From: an uncultured Ruthenibacterium sp.
GTDB lineage: Bacteria; Bacillota; Clostridia; Oscillospirales; Ruminococcaceae
NCBI GenBank assembly: GCA_910587145.1
Contig: CAJUMH010000001.1
Location: forward strand, 16,465-80,464
Direction: 5' to 3'
Length of the DNA: 64,000 nucleotides
The position numbers were made by a program, and so were the translations under genes. Shown piece by piece: positions 18,732-26,444 of this stretch; within the stretch, counting starts at the first letter, position 1, and the number at the start of each line of letters is the position of its first letter. Under the pieces are notes generated by a model. That model was not told the origin of the DNA and made no database searches. It worked only from the letters and a program-made list of their open reading frames with translations.

Positions 18732-19831
18732 GCGGCCACCTCCTTTGCCTTTTGGGCGCCGTTTGCGCCCGAGGCGTTTTCTGCGCCTTGCGCGTTCCTT
18801 GCGCCTGAGGCGTTTTCCGCGCCTTGCGCGTTTCTTGCGCCCTGGTCGTTCTCCCCAGTCCGGGCGCTCGCTGCGCTTTGCGGGGCGTCCTCTTTGTTCC
18901 AGGCGCCCTCCGCACGATGCGGGGCGTCCTCTCTGTTCCAGGCGCCCTCCGCACGGTAGGGGGCGTCCTCGCTTTCCGCCGCGCCGGGCGCTTCGCGCCC
19001 CGTCAGCAGCCGGTACAGCGCCGCCGCGCAGCCCTCAATGTCAATCACGTCGTCCGGCATGGGGCAGCCCGCCGCCGTCAGCGCGTGGCACAGCTCGGCG
19101 GCCTGCGGCACGTCCAGCCGCAGCGCCCGCAGGCGGTCTACCTGGCGGAACACCTCCTTCGGCGTGCCCTCCAGCGCAATTTTCCCCTCGCTCATCACGA
19201 TCACACGGTCGGCCGTAGCGGCCTCCTCCATATAGTGCGTGATCTGCACCACCGTGATGCCGAATTCGCGGTTCAGCCGGTGCACCGTGCGCATCACCTT
19301 TTCGCGGCCGATGGGGTCGAGCATCGCGGTGGCCTCGTCCAGCACAAGGCAATCGGGCCGCATGGCCACAACGCCGGCAATGGCCACGCGCTGCTTTTGT
19401 CCGCCCGATAATTTGTGCGGGGCTTTTTCGCGGTAGTTGTAAACGCCCGCCATGCGCATGGCCTCGTCCACGCGCGCGCGCATTTCCCCGGGCGGCACGC
19501 CCAGGTTTTCCAGCGCAAAGGCGACGTCCTCCTCCACCACGGTGGCGACGATCTGGTTATCCGGGTTCTGGAACACCATCCCCACCTTCTGGCGAATTTC
19601 AAACAGCCTTTCCTCATCTGCGGTGGAGATGCCCTCCACCGTCACCGTGCCGGCGGCGGGCAGCAAAATGGCGTTGAAGTGCTTGGCCAGCGTCGATTTG
19701 CCGCAGCCGTTTGCCCCCAGCACCGCCACATATTCGCCGCGCCGCACCCCCAGCGACAGCCCGTCTACGGCGGGCCTGCCCTCGTCCGTATAGCGGAAGG
19801 TGATCTTATCCGCTTTCAGCATTTCTTTCAT
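18716..19831 (-). CDS. ecfA1: Energy-coupling factor transporter ATPase EcfA1 with repeat-built C-terminal tail
   Basis: A 371-residue ABC ATPase, about 90 residues longer than usual. Residues 1-285 are a normal EcfA1: Walker A GANGCGKSTLAKHF, Q-loop VFQNPDNQIVATVVEEDVAF, signature KLSGGQKQRVAIAGV and Walker B CLVLDEATAMLDPIGR. Residues about 290-371 are a low-complexity Ala/Gly/Asn/Glu tail encoded by 39-bp and 36-bp in-frame tandem repeats. The tail probably arose by repeat expansion across the original stop. Both repeat periods are multiples of three, so copy-number change would keep the frame and the 16-base overlap with ecfA2. Confidence 0.93.
   Translation of the reverse strand: MKEMLKADKITFRYTDEGRPAVDGLSLGVRRGEYVAVLGANGCGKSTLAKHFNAILLPAAGTVTVEGISTADEERLFEIRQKVGMVFQNPDNQIVATVVEEDVAFALENLGVPPGEMRARVDEAMRMAGVYNYREKAPHKLSGGQKQRVAIAGVVAMRPDCLVLDEATAMLDPIGREKVMRTVHRLNREFGITVVQITHYMEEAATADRVIVMSEGKIALEGTPKEVFRQVDRLRALRLDVPQAAELCHALTAAGCPMPDDVIDIEGCAAALYRLLTGREAPGAAESEDAPYRAEGAWNREDAPHRAEGAWNKEDAPQSAASARTGENDQGARNAQGAENASGARNAQGAENASGANGAQKAKEVAACPQR
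18765..18960. repeat. 36-bp and 39-bp tandem repeats inside the 3' end of ecfA1
   Basis: Two 36-bp units (18765-18800 and 18801-18836) differ at three positions. Separately, two 39-bp units (18880-18918 and 18919-18957) are followed by the start of a third. Both sets encode the Ala/Asn/Gly and Trp-Asn-x-Glu-Asp-Ala-Pro repeats of the EcfA1 tail. Confidence 0.9.
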
Positions 19832-20024
19832 ACGCTTTTGTTCTTTCCCTCTCTGTTCCCCTCGTCGGCCTTATTGGCCTGTTGTCCCTGCCGCCCTCGT
19901 CGCTCTGTTTCCCTTGTTGGCCTGTTGCTCCGCCGGCCTCGTTGGCCCTGTTTGCGGCGTTTGCACTTTGCCGCGCGGCGGCATGCCCGGTATATGCCGC
20001 AAAATCCGCTTTCGTTTTTGTGCG

Positions 20025-20282
20025 CTACGGCTTTTCTGCGGAATCGGGCCGCCGTCCCCGCCTGCGCCGGAGCGCAAGCTTGAGCAGCGCGCCCACGATC
20101 AAAACGCACACCGTATACACACCGCATACCAGAACGCCCGCATACCACGGCGCAGAGCGCATTGCATAGAGGCCCGGATGCGCCGTGTAGTCCCAATAGG
20201 TATAAATTCCGTCTCCGAGCAAAACCCCAACCGAAGAGGCCATAAAGATATTCAGTACACGATCCAGTTTTTTCAGCATCAT
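20025..20282 (-). CDS. Small two-helix membrane protein
   Basis: An 85-residue hypothetical protein. Hydrophobic segments at about residues 10-27 and 44-68 are followed by an Arg-rich cytoplasmic tail (LRRRRGRRP). A clean GGAGGGA ribosome binding site precedes the ATG-ATG start, so I judge it to be real. No family is recognised. It sits upstream of ecfA1 on the same strand, separated by a repeat-rich 190-base gap. Confidence 0.65.
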   Translation of the reverse strand: MMLKKLDRVLNIFMASSVGVLLGDGIYTYWDYTAHPGLYAMRSAPWYAGVLVCGVYTVCVLIVGALLKLALRRRRGRRPDSAEKP

Positions 20283-20438
20283 TCATTCCCTCCAGTCTTT
20301 CCGATTGGCCGCGCCGTATGCCCGTACCGCGCTCTTGCACCGCTCAAAAACCGCCCGAAAGCAAAAGCGAACCGCTCCGAGGGCGGCAAACGGTTCCGCC
20401 TGCCCAAAAGCCGCCGCGCCGCGTGCCGGGAAAGCGCC

Positions 20439-21326
20439 TCAAAGCAGCGAAAGCGCGCTTTCGCCCTCCAGCCACCACGCCGTTGCGCCGCAGGGCACCA
20501 CGCCGCCCGTAGCCGTCACCGGCAGGCCGATCTCGTCGCACGCCGTGCACCCGCCGCGCGCTTTGCCAATGCGCTCGTGCAGCAGATATTCCATCACGCT
20601 GGGCGAAAGACCCGTGGTGTAGCTGTTCACGGCCACAAACAGCGGCGTATCGGAGAGCACCCCGGCGCACAGCGCTACAAAGCCGTCGATGGAATCCTCC
20701 AGCTTCCACACCTCACCGCCCGGGCCGCGCCCATAGCTGGGCGGATCCATGATGATGCCGTCGTACCGCACGCCGCGCCGGATCTCGCGCACCACAAACT
20801 TGGCGCAATCGTCCACGATCCAGCGGATCGGCCGCCCGGCAAGGCCGCTGGCGGCGGCGTTTTCTCTGCCCCAGGCCACCATGCCCTTGCTCGCATCCAC
20901 ATGGCACACGCTCGCGCCTGCTGCCGCGCAGGCCAGTGTGGCGCCGCCCGTATAGCCAAACAGGTTCAGCACCCGCACGGGCCGCCCCGCCGCCGCGATC
21001 AGCCGTGCGTAGGCGTCCCAGTTCACGGCCTGCTCGGGGAACACGCCCGTATGCTTAAAGCCTGTGGGCGAAACCGTCATGCGCAGCGCGCCGTAGCCGA
21101 TGTGCCATTTTTCGGGCATTTTACGGCGCATCTCCCACTGCCCGCCGCCGGATGCGGAGCGGTGATACACCGCGTTCGCGCTGCGCCACAGCGGGCTGCT
21201 CTCGTCGGTTTTCCACAGGATCTGCGGATCGGGCCGCACCAAAAGCGTTTTGCCCCAGCGTTCCAGCCGGTTGCCGTTTGTCGCATCGATGAGCTCATAA
21301 TCCTTCCAGCCGTTTGCCGTGCGCAT
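20439..21326 (-). CDS. SAM-dependent rRNA methyltransferase, RlmI/RlmK-like
   Basis: A 295-residue class I methyltransferase. The SAM-binding motif I is VLNLFGYTGGATLACAAAG, motif II is CHVDASKGMVAWGREN, and the catalytic motif IV is IIMDPPSYGRG. This is the pattern of the RlmI family, which makes 5-methylcytosine in 23S rRNA. The N-terminal PUA domain of E. coli RlmI is absent; short PUA-less forms are common in clostridia. The start at 21326 has GGAGG at suitable distance; an ATG 24 bases upstream also has a GAGG. The substrate is inferred from the family. Confidence 0.87.
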   Translation of the reverse strand: MRTANGWKDYELIDATNGNRLERWGKTLLVRPDPQILWKTDESSPLWRSANAVYHRSASGGGQWEMRRKMPEKWHIGYGALRMTVSPTGFKHTGVFPEQAVNWDAYARLIAAAGRPVRVLNLFGYTGGATLACAAAGASVCHVDASKGMVAWGRENAAASGLAGRPIRWIVDDCAKFVVREIRRGVRYDGIIMDPPSYGRGPGGEVWKLEDSIDGFVALCAGVLSDTPLFVAVNSYTTGLSPSVMEYLLHERIGKARGGCTACDEIGLPVTATGGVVPCGATAWWLEGESALSLL

Positions 21327-21526
21327 GGCGCCCGCCCTCCCCTTTCGCATTCCATCCTCTGTCCTCGCCCGTGCAGCGCGCTGCTCGGCGCCCTCGCCGG
21401 GCCTCTCGTCTGTTTTCCAGTCTCTTCGTTATTTTTCCGCTGCGCGTTCGCGGACAGGCAGAGCGCGCGGCTGCGCCGCGCGGGCCCCTCCGGCGCTTTG
21501 TCTGCCTGTAAGGGCGCGCCCCCTTT

Positions 21527-22591
21527 TTAAAGATCCTCCAGCGATTGCTGGCCGTTTGCCTGCGCAGAGCCGGGGGCCTTCATGCCAAGGTGCTCGTAGG
21601 CATAGCGCGTTACACAGCGGCCGCGCGGCGTGCGCGTCAGATAGCCCAGCTGCATCAGATACGGCTCGCACACGTCCTCCAGCGTCACGGCCTCCTCGCC
21701 CAGCGCAGCCGCGATCGTCTCCAGCCCCACGGGCCCGCCGCCGTACATCTCAATGATGGCGCGCAACAGGCCGCGGTCCATTTCGTCCAGGCCGATCTTG
21801 TCGATGCCCATGCGGTTCAGCGCCTCGCGCGCGATGGCTGCGTTGATAACGCCGTCGCCCAGCACCGTGGCAAAATCCCGCGCGCGCTTTAACAGGCGGT
21901 TTGCCACGCGCGGCGTGCCGCGGCTGCATTTCGCCATTTCCAGCGCGCCGCTCTCCTCGCAGGGCACGTCCAAAATCGACGCCGAGCGGCGGATGATGCG
22001 CGCCAGCTCCTGCGGGGAATAGAGCTCCAGCTTCAAAAGCACGCCAAACCGGTCGCGCAGAGGGCTGGTGATCTGCCCCGCGCGCGTGGTCGCGCCCACC
22101 AGCGTAAAGCGCGGCAGGTTGATGCGGATGGACTGCGCGGCCGGGCCCTTGCCGATCATGATATCCAGCGCGTAATCCTCCAGCGCGGGATAGAGCACCT
22201 CCTCCACCTGGCGGGAAAGGCGGTGGATCTCGTCGATAAAGAGCACGTCGCCCTCCTGCAGATTCGTTAAAAGCGCGGCCAGATCGCCGGGCTTTTCAAT
22301 GGCCGGGCCGCTGGTGATGCGGATCTGCACGCCCATCTCGTGCGCCACAATGCACGCCAGCGTCGTTTTGCCAAGGCCCGGCGGGCCGTACAGCAGCAGA
22401 TGATCCAGCGGCTCGCCGCGCATCTTCGCGGCCTGCAGATAGATCTTTAAATTTTCCTTGGCTTTCTCCTGCCCGATGTATTCCGCCAGTGTCTTTGGGC
22501 GAAGCGTAGCCTCGCTGTCCAGATCCTCCGGCTCGGTTTCGGGGCTGACAAGCCGCGCAGCGGAATCGACCGCAACGGTTTCCAGCGCCAT
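21527..22591 (-). CDS. ruvB: Holliday junction branch migration ATPase RuvB
   Basis: A 354-residue AAA+ motor with Walker A GPPGLGKTT, Walker B VLFIDEIHRL, sensor 1 VGATTRAG and the C-terminal winged-helix domain ending near LGYLTRTPRGR. The hexamer drives branch migration with RuvA in homologous recombination. It begins 3 bases after the ruvA stop, so the two are coupled. A short extension of about 15 residues follows the usual end. ruvC lies upstream in the same orientation. Confidence 0.98.
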   Translation of the reverse strand: MALETVAVDSAARLVSPETEPEDLDSEATLRPKTLAEYIGQEKAKENLKIYLQAAKMRGEPLDHLLLYGPPGLGKTTLACIVAHEMGVQIRITSGPAIEKPGDLAALLTNLQEGDVLFIDEIHRLSRQVEEVLYPALEDYALDIMIGKGPAAQSIRINLPRFTLVGATTRAGQITSPLRDRFGVLLKLELYSPQELARIIRRSASILDVPCEESGALEMAKCSRGTPRVANRLLKRARDFATVLGDGVINAAIAREALNRMGIDKIGLDEMDRGLLRAIIEMYGGGPVGLETIAAALGEEAVTLEDVCEPYLMQLGYLTRTPRGRCVTRYAYEHLGMKAPGSAQANGQQSLEDL

Positions 22592-22594
22592 CGA

Positions 22595-23203
22595 TCACTT
22601 CCCCCTTTTCCCAATGCCCTGCAGCGCAAGACGGATGAGTTCCGGCGTGGGCAAAGACGCATCCAGCCCCGCCAGCGCCCCGGCAGCCTCGCTGCCCGTA
22701 TAGCCAAGGCTTGTCAGCGCGGCAACGGCCTGCGCCACGCTGCCCGCCGGCGCGGCCGCAGCGCCCGGCAGGGCGTCCGCCGTAAGCGCGCCGCCCAGCG
22801 CCTTACCCACCTTATCGCGCAGCTCCAGCACAATGCGCTGCGCAAGCTTGGGCCCCACGCCGTTTGCCGCCGTAAACGATTTGTGGTCCCCGGACGAGGC
22901 TGCCAGCACAATGCGCTGCGGGCTGAGCGCGCTTAGAATGGCCAGCGCCACGCGCGGCCCCACACCGGAAACGCCTGTCAGCAAACGAAACATGGCCTGG
23001 CTCTCCCGGTCGGCAAAGCCGTACAGGGAAACGTCGTTTTCGGTAACGTTCATGCACGTATACAGCGTGCATTCCTCGCCCACGGCCGGCAGCGCGCCCG
23101 CCGTGCTGGAGGGGATGGACGCAAGATAGCCCACGCCCGCGCAGCTGATGACAGCGGCGTCCGGCGTTTTTTCCAGCAGCTTTCCGGTAAGACAAACGAT
23201 CAT
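22595..23203 (-). CDS. ruvA: Holliday junction DNA-binding protein RuvA
   Basis: A 202-residue protein with the three RuvA domains. An N-terminal OB fold (MIVCLTGKLLEKTPDAAVI) is followed by tandem helix-hairpin-helix motifs (LLTGVSGVGPRVALAILS and FTAANGVGPKLAQRIVLEL). A flexible linker leads to the C-terminal three-helix RuvB-binding domain (about residues 150-202). It binds the four-way junction and loads RuvB. Co-transcribed with ruvB. Confidence 0.98.
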   Translation of the reverse strand: MIVCLTGKLLEKTPDAAVISCAGVGYLASIPSSTAGALPAVGEECTLYTCMNVTENDVSLYGFADRESQAMFRLLTGVSGVGPRVALAILSALSPQRIVLAASSGDHKSFTAANGVGPKLAQRIVLELRDKVGKALGGALTADALPGAAAAPAGSVAQAVAALTSLGYTGSEAAGALAGLDASLPTPELIRLALQGIGKRGK

Positions 23204-23413
23204 GGCGCTCTTTTCCTTTCCTTTTCCTCAGCGTGGAACTGTTGGCAAAGCCGCCCCTTTGAAAATTTCGGGGTTTTGTTTGTCAAAAGCCCCGGCATCT
23301 TCCGAAGGGCGATGCAAATTCCCTCTCTCCTGCGCGGGCCGGAAAACGATGCAAATCTCCGCCCCCCTGTGCGGGCCGGTGAACGATTGCGCGGGCCGCC
23401 GCAGAAAAGGCCG

Positions 23414-23935
23414 CTACTCGTACCCCATCTGCTGGCGCTTTGTTTTTGCAATGCCGTACTGTCTGGAACGGTAGCTGTACGCATGGCAAATAGCCATTGC
23501 CAGCGCGTCGGCGGTATCGTCCGGCTTTGGCACGGCGGGCAGCTTCAAAATGCGGCGCGTCATCTCCTGCACCTGCTTTTTGGGCGCGCGGCCATAGCCC
23601 GAAACGCTCTGCTTTACCTGCAGCGGCGTATATTCAAACACCGGCACGCCCGCCTGACGCGCGCACAAAAGCAGCACTCCGCGCGCCTCGGCCACGGCAA
23701 TGACGGTTTTCTGGTTCGTGGTATAAAACAACGTCTCAATGGCCATTGCGTCCGGCTGCACCATGCGCAGAAGCTCCGTCATATCCTCGTATATTTCGGC
23801 AAGACGGTCTTCAAAGGTAGTGTGCGCTTTTGTGGTGATGGCACCGTAGCGCAGCGCGGTGAGCGTGCTGCGGGTATCGTCCAGCGCGCCGAAGCCCACA
23901 ATGGCATAGCCCGGGTCGATGCCCAAGATCCGCAC
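23414..23935 (-). CDS. ruvC: Crossover junction endodeoxyribonuclease RuvC
   Basis: A 173-residue RNase-H-fold resolvase. The four acidic catalytic positions are recognisable: D in RILGIDPGY, E in AIETLFYTTNQ, and the D pair in KPDDTADALAMAICHAY. It cleaves Holliday junctions processed by RuvAB. The start is the GTG at 23933-23935 behind GGGGGG. The frame stays open 210 bases upstream, but that part is translated low-complexity Lys/Arg sequence from a DNA repeat and is rejected as coding. A 210-base gap separates it from ruvA. Confidence 0.95.
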   Translation of the reverse strand: MRILGIDPGYAIVGFGALDDTRSTLTALRYGAITTKAHTTFEDRLAEIYEDMTELLRMVQPDAMAIETLFYTTNQKTVIAVAEARGVLLLCARQAGVPVFEYTPLQVKQSVSGYGRAPKKQVQEMTRRILKLPAVPKPDDTADALAMAICHAYSYRSRQYGIAKTKRQQMGYE

Positions 23936-24033
23936 GGCAATGCCCCCCTTCTTTGCAAAAAGCGCATATAAATAGTATGATACCACAAATCGCCGCCTGT
24001 TACAACCCGCGCGGGCGCGGGTTTTGCGTTTTT

Positions 24034-24128
24034 CGCAGATTTTGCCGTTCTTCGCACGTTTTGCCATTCTTCGCACATTTGCTGTTTTTTCGCAGGTTTC
24101 ATCGTTTTTTCGCACGTTTTTCCGTCTT
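24034..24128. repeat. 19-bp tandem repeat upstream of ruvC
   Basis: Five imperfect units start with cgcac/cgcag followed by a T-rich tail, at 24034, 24053, 24072, 24091 and 24111 (period 19, 19, 19, 20). They fill the divergent gap between ruvC and the SPFH gene, on the side of the ruvC start. Confidence 0.85.
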
Positions 24129-24161
24129 TGTGCTCCGCCGCGCAAAGCCGTCGAAAAAGTG

Positions 24162-24190
24162 TTGACAAATAGAAATCATTATGATATCAT
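24162..24190 (+). promoter_or_regulatory. Promoter of the SPFH gene with palindromic -10 region
   Basis: TTGACA (24162-24167) and TATCAT (24185-24190) are spaced by 17 bases. The -10 region overlaps the perfect 10-bp palindrome ATGATATCAT (24181-24190). The block ATCATTAT is also repeated directly at 24176 and 24187. A repressor site over the -10 box is possible; the downstream ribbon-helix-helix protein is a natural candidate. Confidence 0.7.
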
Positions 24191-24217
24191 TATAATCAAA
24201 GAAAGGGGGACACTCCC

Positions 24218-25210
24218 ATGAAAGAAAAAATACTCACCACAAAGAAAAACGGCATGAAGCTGCTGCTCGGCATTCTTGCGCTGTACCTTGTGGCCGTCGC
24301 GCTGTTTGCGCAGGGCATCCGGATGGACGTTGCACAGGCGGACGGCTCGGCTTACTTTTTCGTACCGGCGTGCGTGATCTTCGGGCTGGGCTGGATCCCG
24401 CTGTGCGGCCTGAAGGTTCTCAAGCCGCAGGAGGCCGTTGTGCTCACGCTGTTCGGCAACTATATCGGCACGCTGCGCAGCGAGGGCTTTTACGCGGTGA
24501 ATCCGTTCTGCACGGCCGTCAACCCCGCCGCGGGCACAAAGCTTGCGCAGAGCGGCGACGTGCACGGGCAGCGCGCGGCAGAGAGCGCTGTCACGAACAA
24601 AAAGATCTCGCTGAAAAACATGACGCTCAGCAACGGCCGGCAAAAGATCAACGATTGTCTGGGCAACCCGGTAGAGATCGGCATCGCCGTGATCTGGAGA
24701 GTTACCGATACGGCCAAAGCGGTTTTTAACGTGGACAACTACAAGGAATATCTCTCCCTACAGTGCGACAGCGCGCTGCGCAATATCGTGCGCATTTATC
24801 CCTACGATGTTGCGCCCAATGTGGATACCACGGGCGACGGAAAGGCGGACGAGGGCAGCCTGCGCGGCTCGAGCGAGACGGTGGCGCAGCGCATTCGCGA
24901 CGAGATCCAGAGCAAGGTGGCGGACGCGGGGCTGGAGATCGTAGAGGCGCGCATTACCTACCTCGCTTACGCGCCGGAGATCGCATCTGTAATGCTGCAG
25001 CGCCAGCAGGCCAGCGCGATTATTGACGCGCGCAAGATGATCGTGGACGGCGCGGTGGGCATGGTGGAGATGGCGCTGGAACGCCTGGGCGAAAACAAGG
25101 TCGTCCAGCTGGACGAGGAACGCAAGGCGGCCATGGTGTCGAACCTGCTCGTCGTTCTGTGCGGCAACCGCGACGCGCAGCCGGTGGTAAACTCCGGCAG
25201 CCTGTACTGA
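24218..25210 (+). CDS. SPFH/Band-7 domain membrane protein
   Basis: A 330-residue protein. Two hydrophobic segments (about residues 12-32 and 45-68) anchor it, followed by an SPFH domain (about 75-250) with the motif EAVVLTLFGNYIGTL at its start. A helical C-terminal part (LQRQQASAIIDARKMIVDGAV) follows. SPFH proteins form ring-shaped membrane assemblies that organise membrane microdomains or regulate proteases. An AGGGGGA ribosome binding site precedes the ATG. The next gene begins 4 bases after its stop, so they form an operon. Confidence 0.92.
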   Translation: MKEKILTTKKNGMKLLLGILALYLVAVALFAQGIRMDVAQADGSAYFFVPACVIFGLGWIPLCGLKVLKPQEAVVLTLFGNYIGTLRSEGFYAVNPFCTAVNPAAGTKLAQSGDVHGQRAAESAVTNKKISLKNMTLSNGRQKINDCLGNPVEIGIAVIWRVTDTAKAVFNVDNYKEYLSLQCDSALRNIVRIYPYDVAPNVDTTGDGKADEGSLRGSSETVAQRIRDEIQSKVADAGLEIVEARITYLAYAPEIASVMLQRQQASAIIDARKMIVDGAVGMVEMALERLGENKVVQLDEERKAAMVSNLLVVLCGNRDAQPVVNSGSLY

Positions 25211-25214
25211 GCCT

Positions 25215-25412
25215 ATGGCGGAAAAAAAGCAGATTCCGCTGCGCATCTCCGAACAGCTCTACGCCGCGCTTGCGGCGTGGGCCGAAGATGATTTTCGCTC
25301 TGTAAACGGGCAGATCGAATATCTGCTCTCGGAGTGCGTGCGCCAGCGCAAAAAAAACGGCGCGCCGGTTCCCAAAGAGCTGGACGTGCCGCCGAAGCTG
25401 GATCTACAGTAG
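25215..25412 (+). CDS. Arc/MetJ-type ribbon-helix-helix protein
   Basis: A 65-residue protein with the ribbon-helix-helix pattern: a strand KQIPLRIS, helix 1 EQLYAALAAWAEDDF and helix 2 SVNGQIEYLLSECVRQRKK. It should bind DNA as a dimer through the strand. It starts 4 bases after the SPFH gene and is translated with it. Clostridial SPFH genes frequently carry such a partner. It may autoregulate the operon through the palindrome at 24181-24190. Confidence 0.85.
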   Translation: MAEKKQIPLRISEQLYAALAAWAEDDFRSVNGQIEYLLSECVRQRKKNGAPVPKELDVPPKLDLQ

Positions 25413-25591
25413 CAGAGAGCGGCGCCCACACCGCTTTTCATCGGGCCTGCCGGGTTCTTTGGGGCTTGTCCGCCTTGGCAGACGCCATGGAAGAGAGGGC
25501 TTTTGCACTTCTTTGCGCGATTCTGTGGCAGATTGCGGCAGATATTATAAAAGCCAAAAGTGGCCAAAGGGCTTGAAAGGAGAACTGCGTC

Positions 25592-25735
25592 ATGAACCGC
25601 AGAGAGATCATTGCCACCGTCCTTCTGATCGCGGGGTTTCTGGTGAAGCTGATCGAAATGGTGGTCTATCACAGGCGAGGCAAAAAATGGAAAGATCTGG
25701 GCTGCACCCAGCCAGTGGACGACGAATACGAATAA
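25592..25735 (+). CDS. 47-residue single-helix membrane peptide
   Basis: A short gene beginning MNRREIIATVLLIAGFLVK, with one membrane helix at residues 6-25, then a basic segment (YHRRGKKW) and an acidic end (DDEYE). An AGGAG ribosome binding site sits 9 bases before the ATG, and a strong terminator follows 70 bases after the stop. The charge pattern predicts a cytoplasmic C-terminus. No family is recognised. It may be a regulatory micropeptide of the preceding SPFH protein, but this is conjecture. Confidence 0.6.
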   Translation: MNRREIIATVLLIAGFLVKLIEMVVYHRRGKKWKDLGCTQPVDDEYE

Positions 25736-25794
25736 GAAAATGCTTGCCGCCCAAGGCCGGCCAGGGCTGCCCAAAGCTCCCCGGAACCGCCTTT

Positions 25795-26289
25795 TCAAAA
25801 ACGACAAAGGCCGCCGCACAAAAATCGTGCGGCGGCCTTTGCGCTGTGCCGGCTCTTTTTGCACGGCGGCTTTTTTGCACGGCGGCCTGCCTCTGTACAA
25901 GCCGCGGCAAATCTGTTATTATCGTCTATATTCAATATCCTATTTTTCAAGGGCGTTTTTACTGCTGTAAAAATATTTTCATCGACATATTGGAAACGCA
26001 AAAAATGCCACAGAGGGAGCGCATTAGCAATCTCTTCCGTTGGCATTTCTCTTCCGGTGCGTTTGTATTCCTCCAAAAACTTCCTATATTCGATAGAATC
26101 GATTTGTCTGCGCCCAAATGTAGAATGATACCGAACCGCTGTGTGACGAAATTGGCACCATCGCAGCTCTAAAAAAACGTCGAAAGAAAAGGCGTCTATC
26201 ACGTCGATCCGTAAAAACAGCGGCTCCCCCCTCTCCTCAGGGATTTGGTGAAACATTTCGCAATGCTCGCTCCATGTGTTTCCTTCCAT
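25795..26289 (-). CDS. Orphan protein in an A+T-richer segment
   Basis: A 164-residue open frame of unknown function. Residues 1-125 look like a genuine globular protein rich in aromatic residues (for example ELRWCQFRHTAVRYHSTFGRR and EYRKFLEEYKRTGREMPTEE). The last 40 residues are Ala/Lys/Cys-rich and are translated from terminator and repeat DNA, so the natural C-terminus was probably lost. The body has visibly lower GC than its neighbours, suggesting recent acquisition. AGAGG lies about 10 bases before the ATG. Confidence 0.5.
   Translation of the reverse strand: MEGNTWSEHCEMFHQIPEERGEPLFLRIDVIDAFSFDVFLELRWCQFRHTAVRYHSTFGRRQIDSIEYRKFLEEYKRTGREMPTEEIANALPLWHFLRFQYVDENIFTAVKTPLKNRILNIDDNNRFAAACTEAGRRAKKPPCKKSRHSAKAAARFLCGGLCRF
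25806..25840. terminator. Bidirectional rho-independent terminator
   Basis: A perfect 14-bp stem (25806-25819 with 25827-25840, loop of 7) begins with AAA and ends with TTT. It lies between the 47-residue gene on the plus strand and the orphan gene on the minus strand, and it actually falls inside the last codons of the latter. Confidence 0.85.
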
Positions 26290-26444
26290 CTTATCGCATC
26301 CTCTGTTTTTTAATCGGCCGGCGTTTTGCGGCCGGGCAGATTTTTAAAATCTGGGGCCGCCGAAAGGAAAACCGTCAGCAACCGAATATGCCAAATATAA
26401 AAACCACAATTTGGGCGCCCGCACCCCCCGCTTTGGCGCTTCGC

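Noticed and set aside
19800..21530. 576-codon plus-strand frame over the methyltransferase gene
   Set aside because: Low-complexity Arg/Pro/Ala translation opposite an intact RlmI-like gene; no start signal.
23936..24145. N-terminal extension of RuvC
   Set aside because: The open frame continues, but it encodes Lys/Arg repeats from the 19-bp array; the GTG at 23935 has the ribosome binding site and fits the family.
25487..25576. 29-codon frame (MEERAFALLCAILWQIAAD...)
   Set aside because: A hydrophobic small peptide is conceivable, but there is no convincing ribosome binding site and no operon context.
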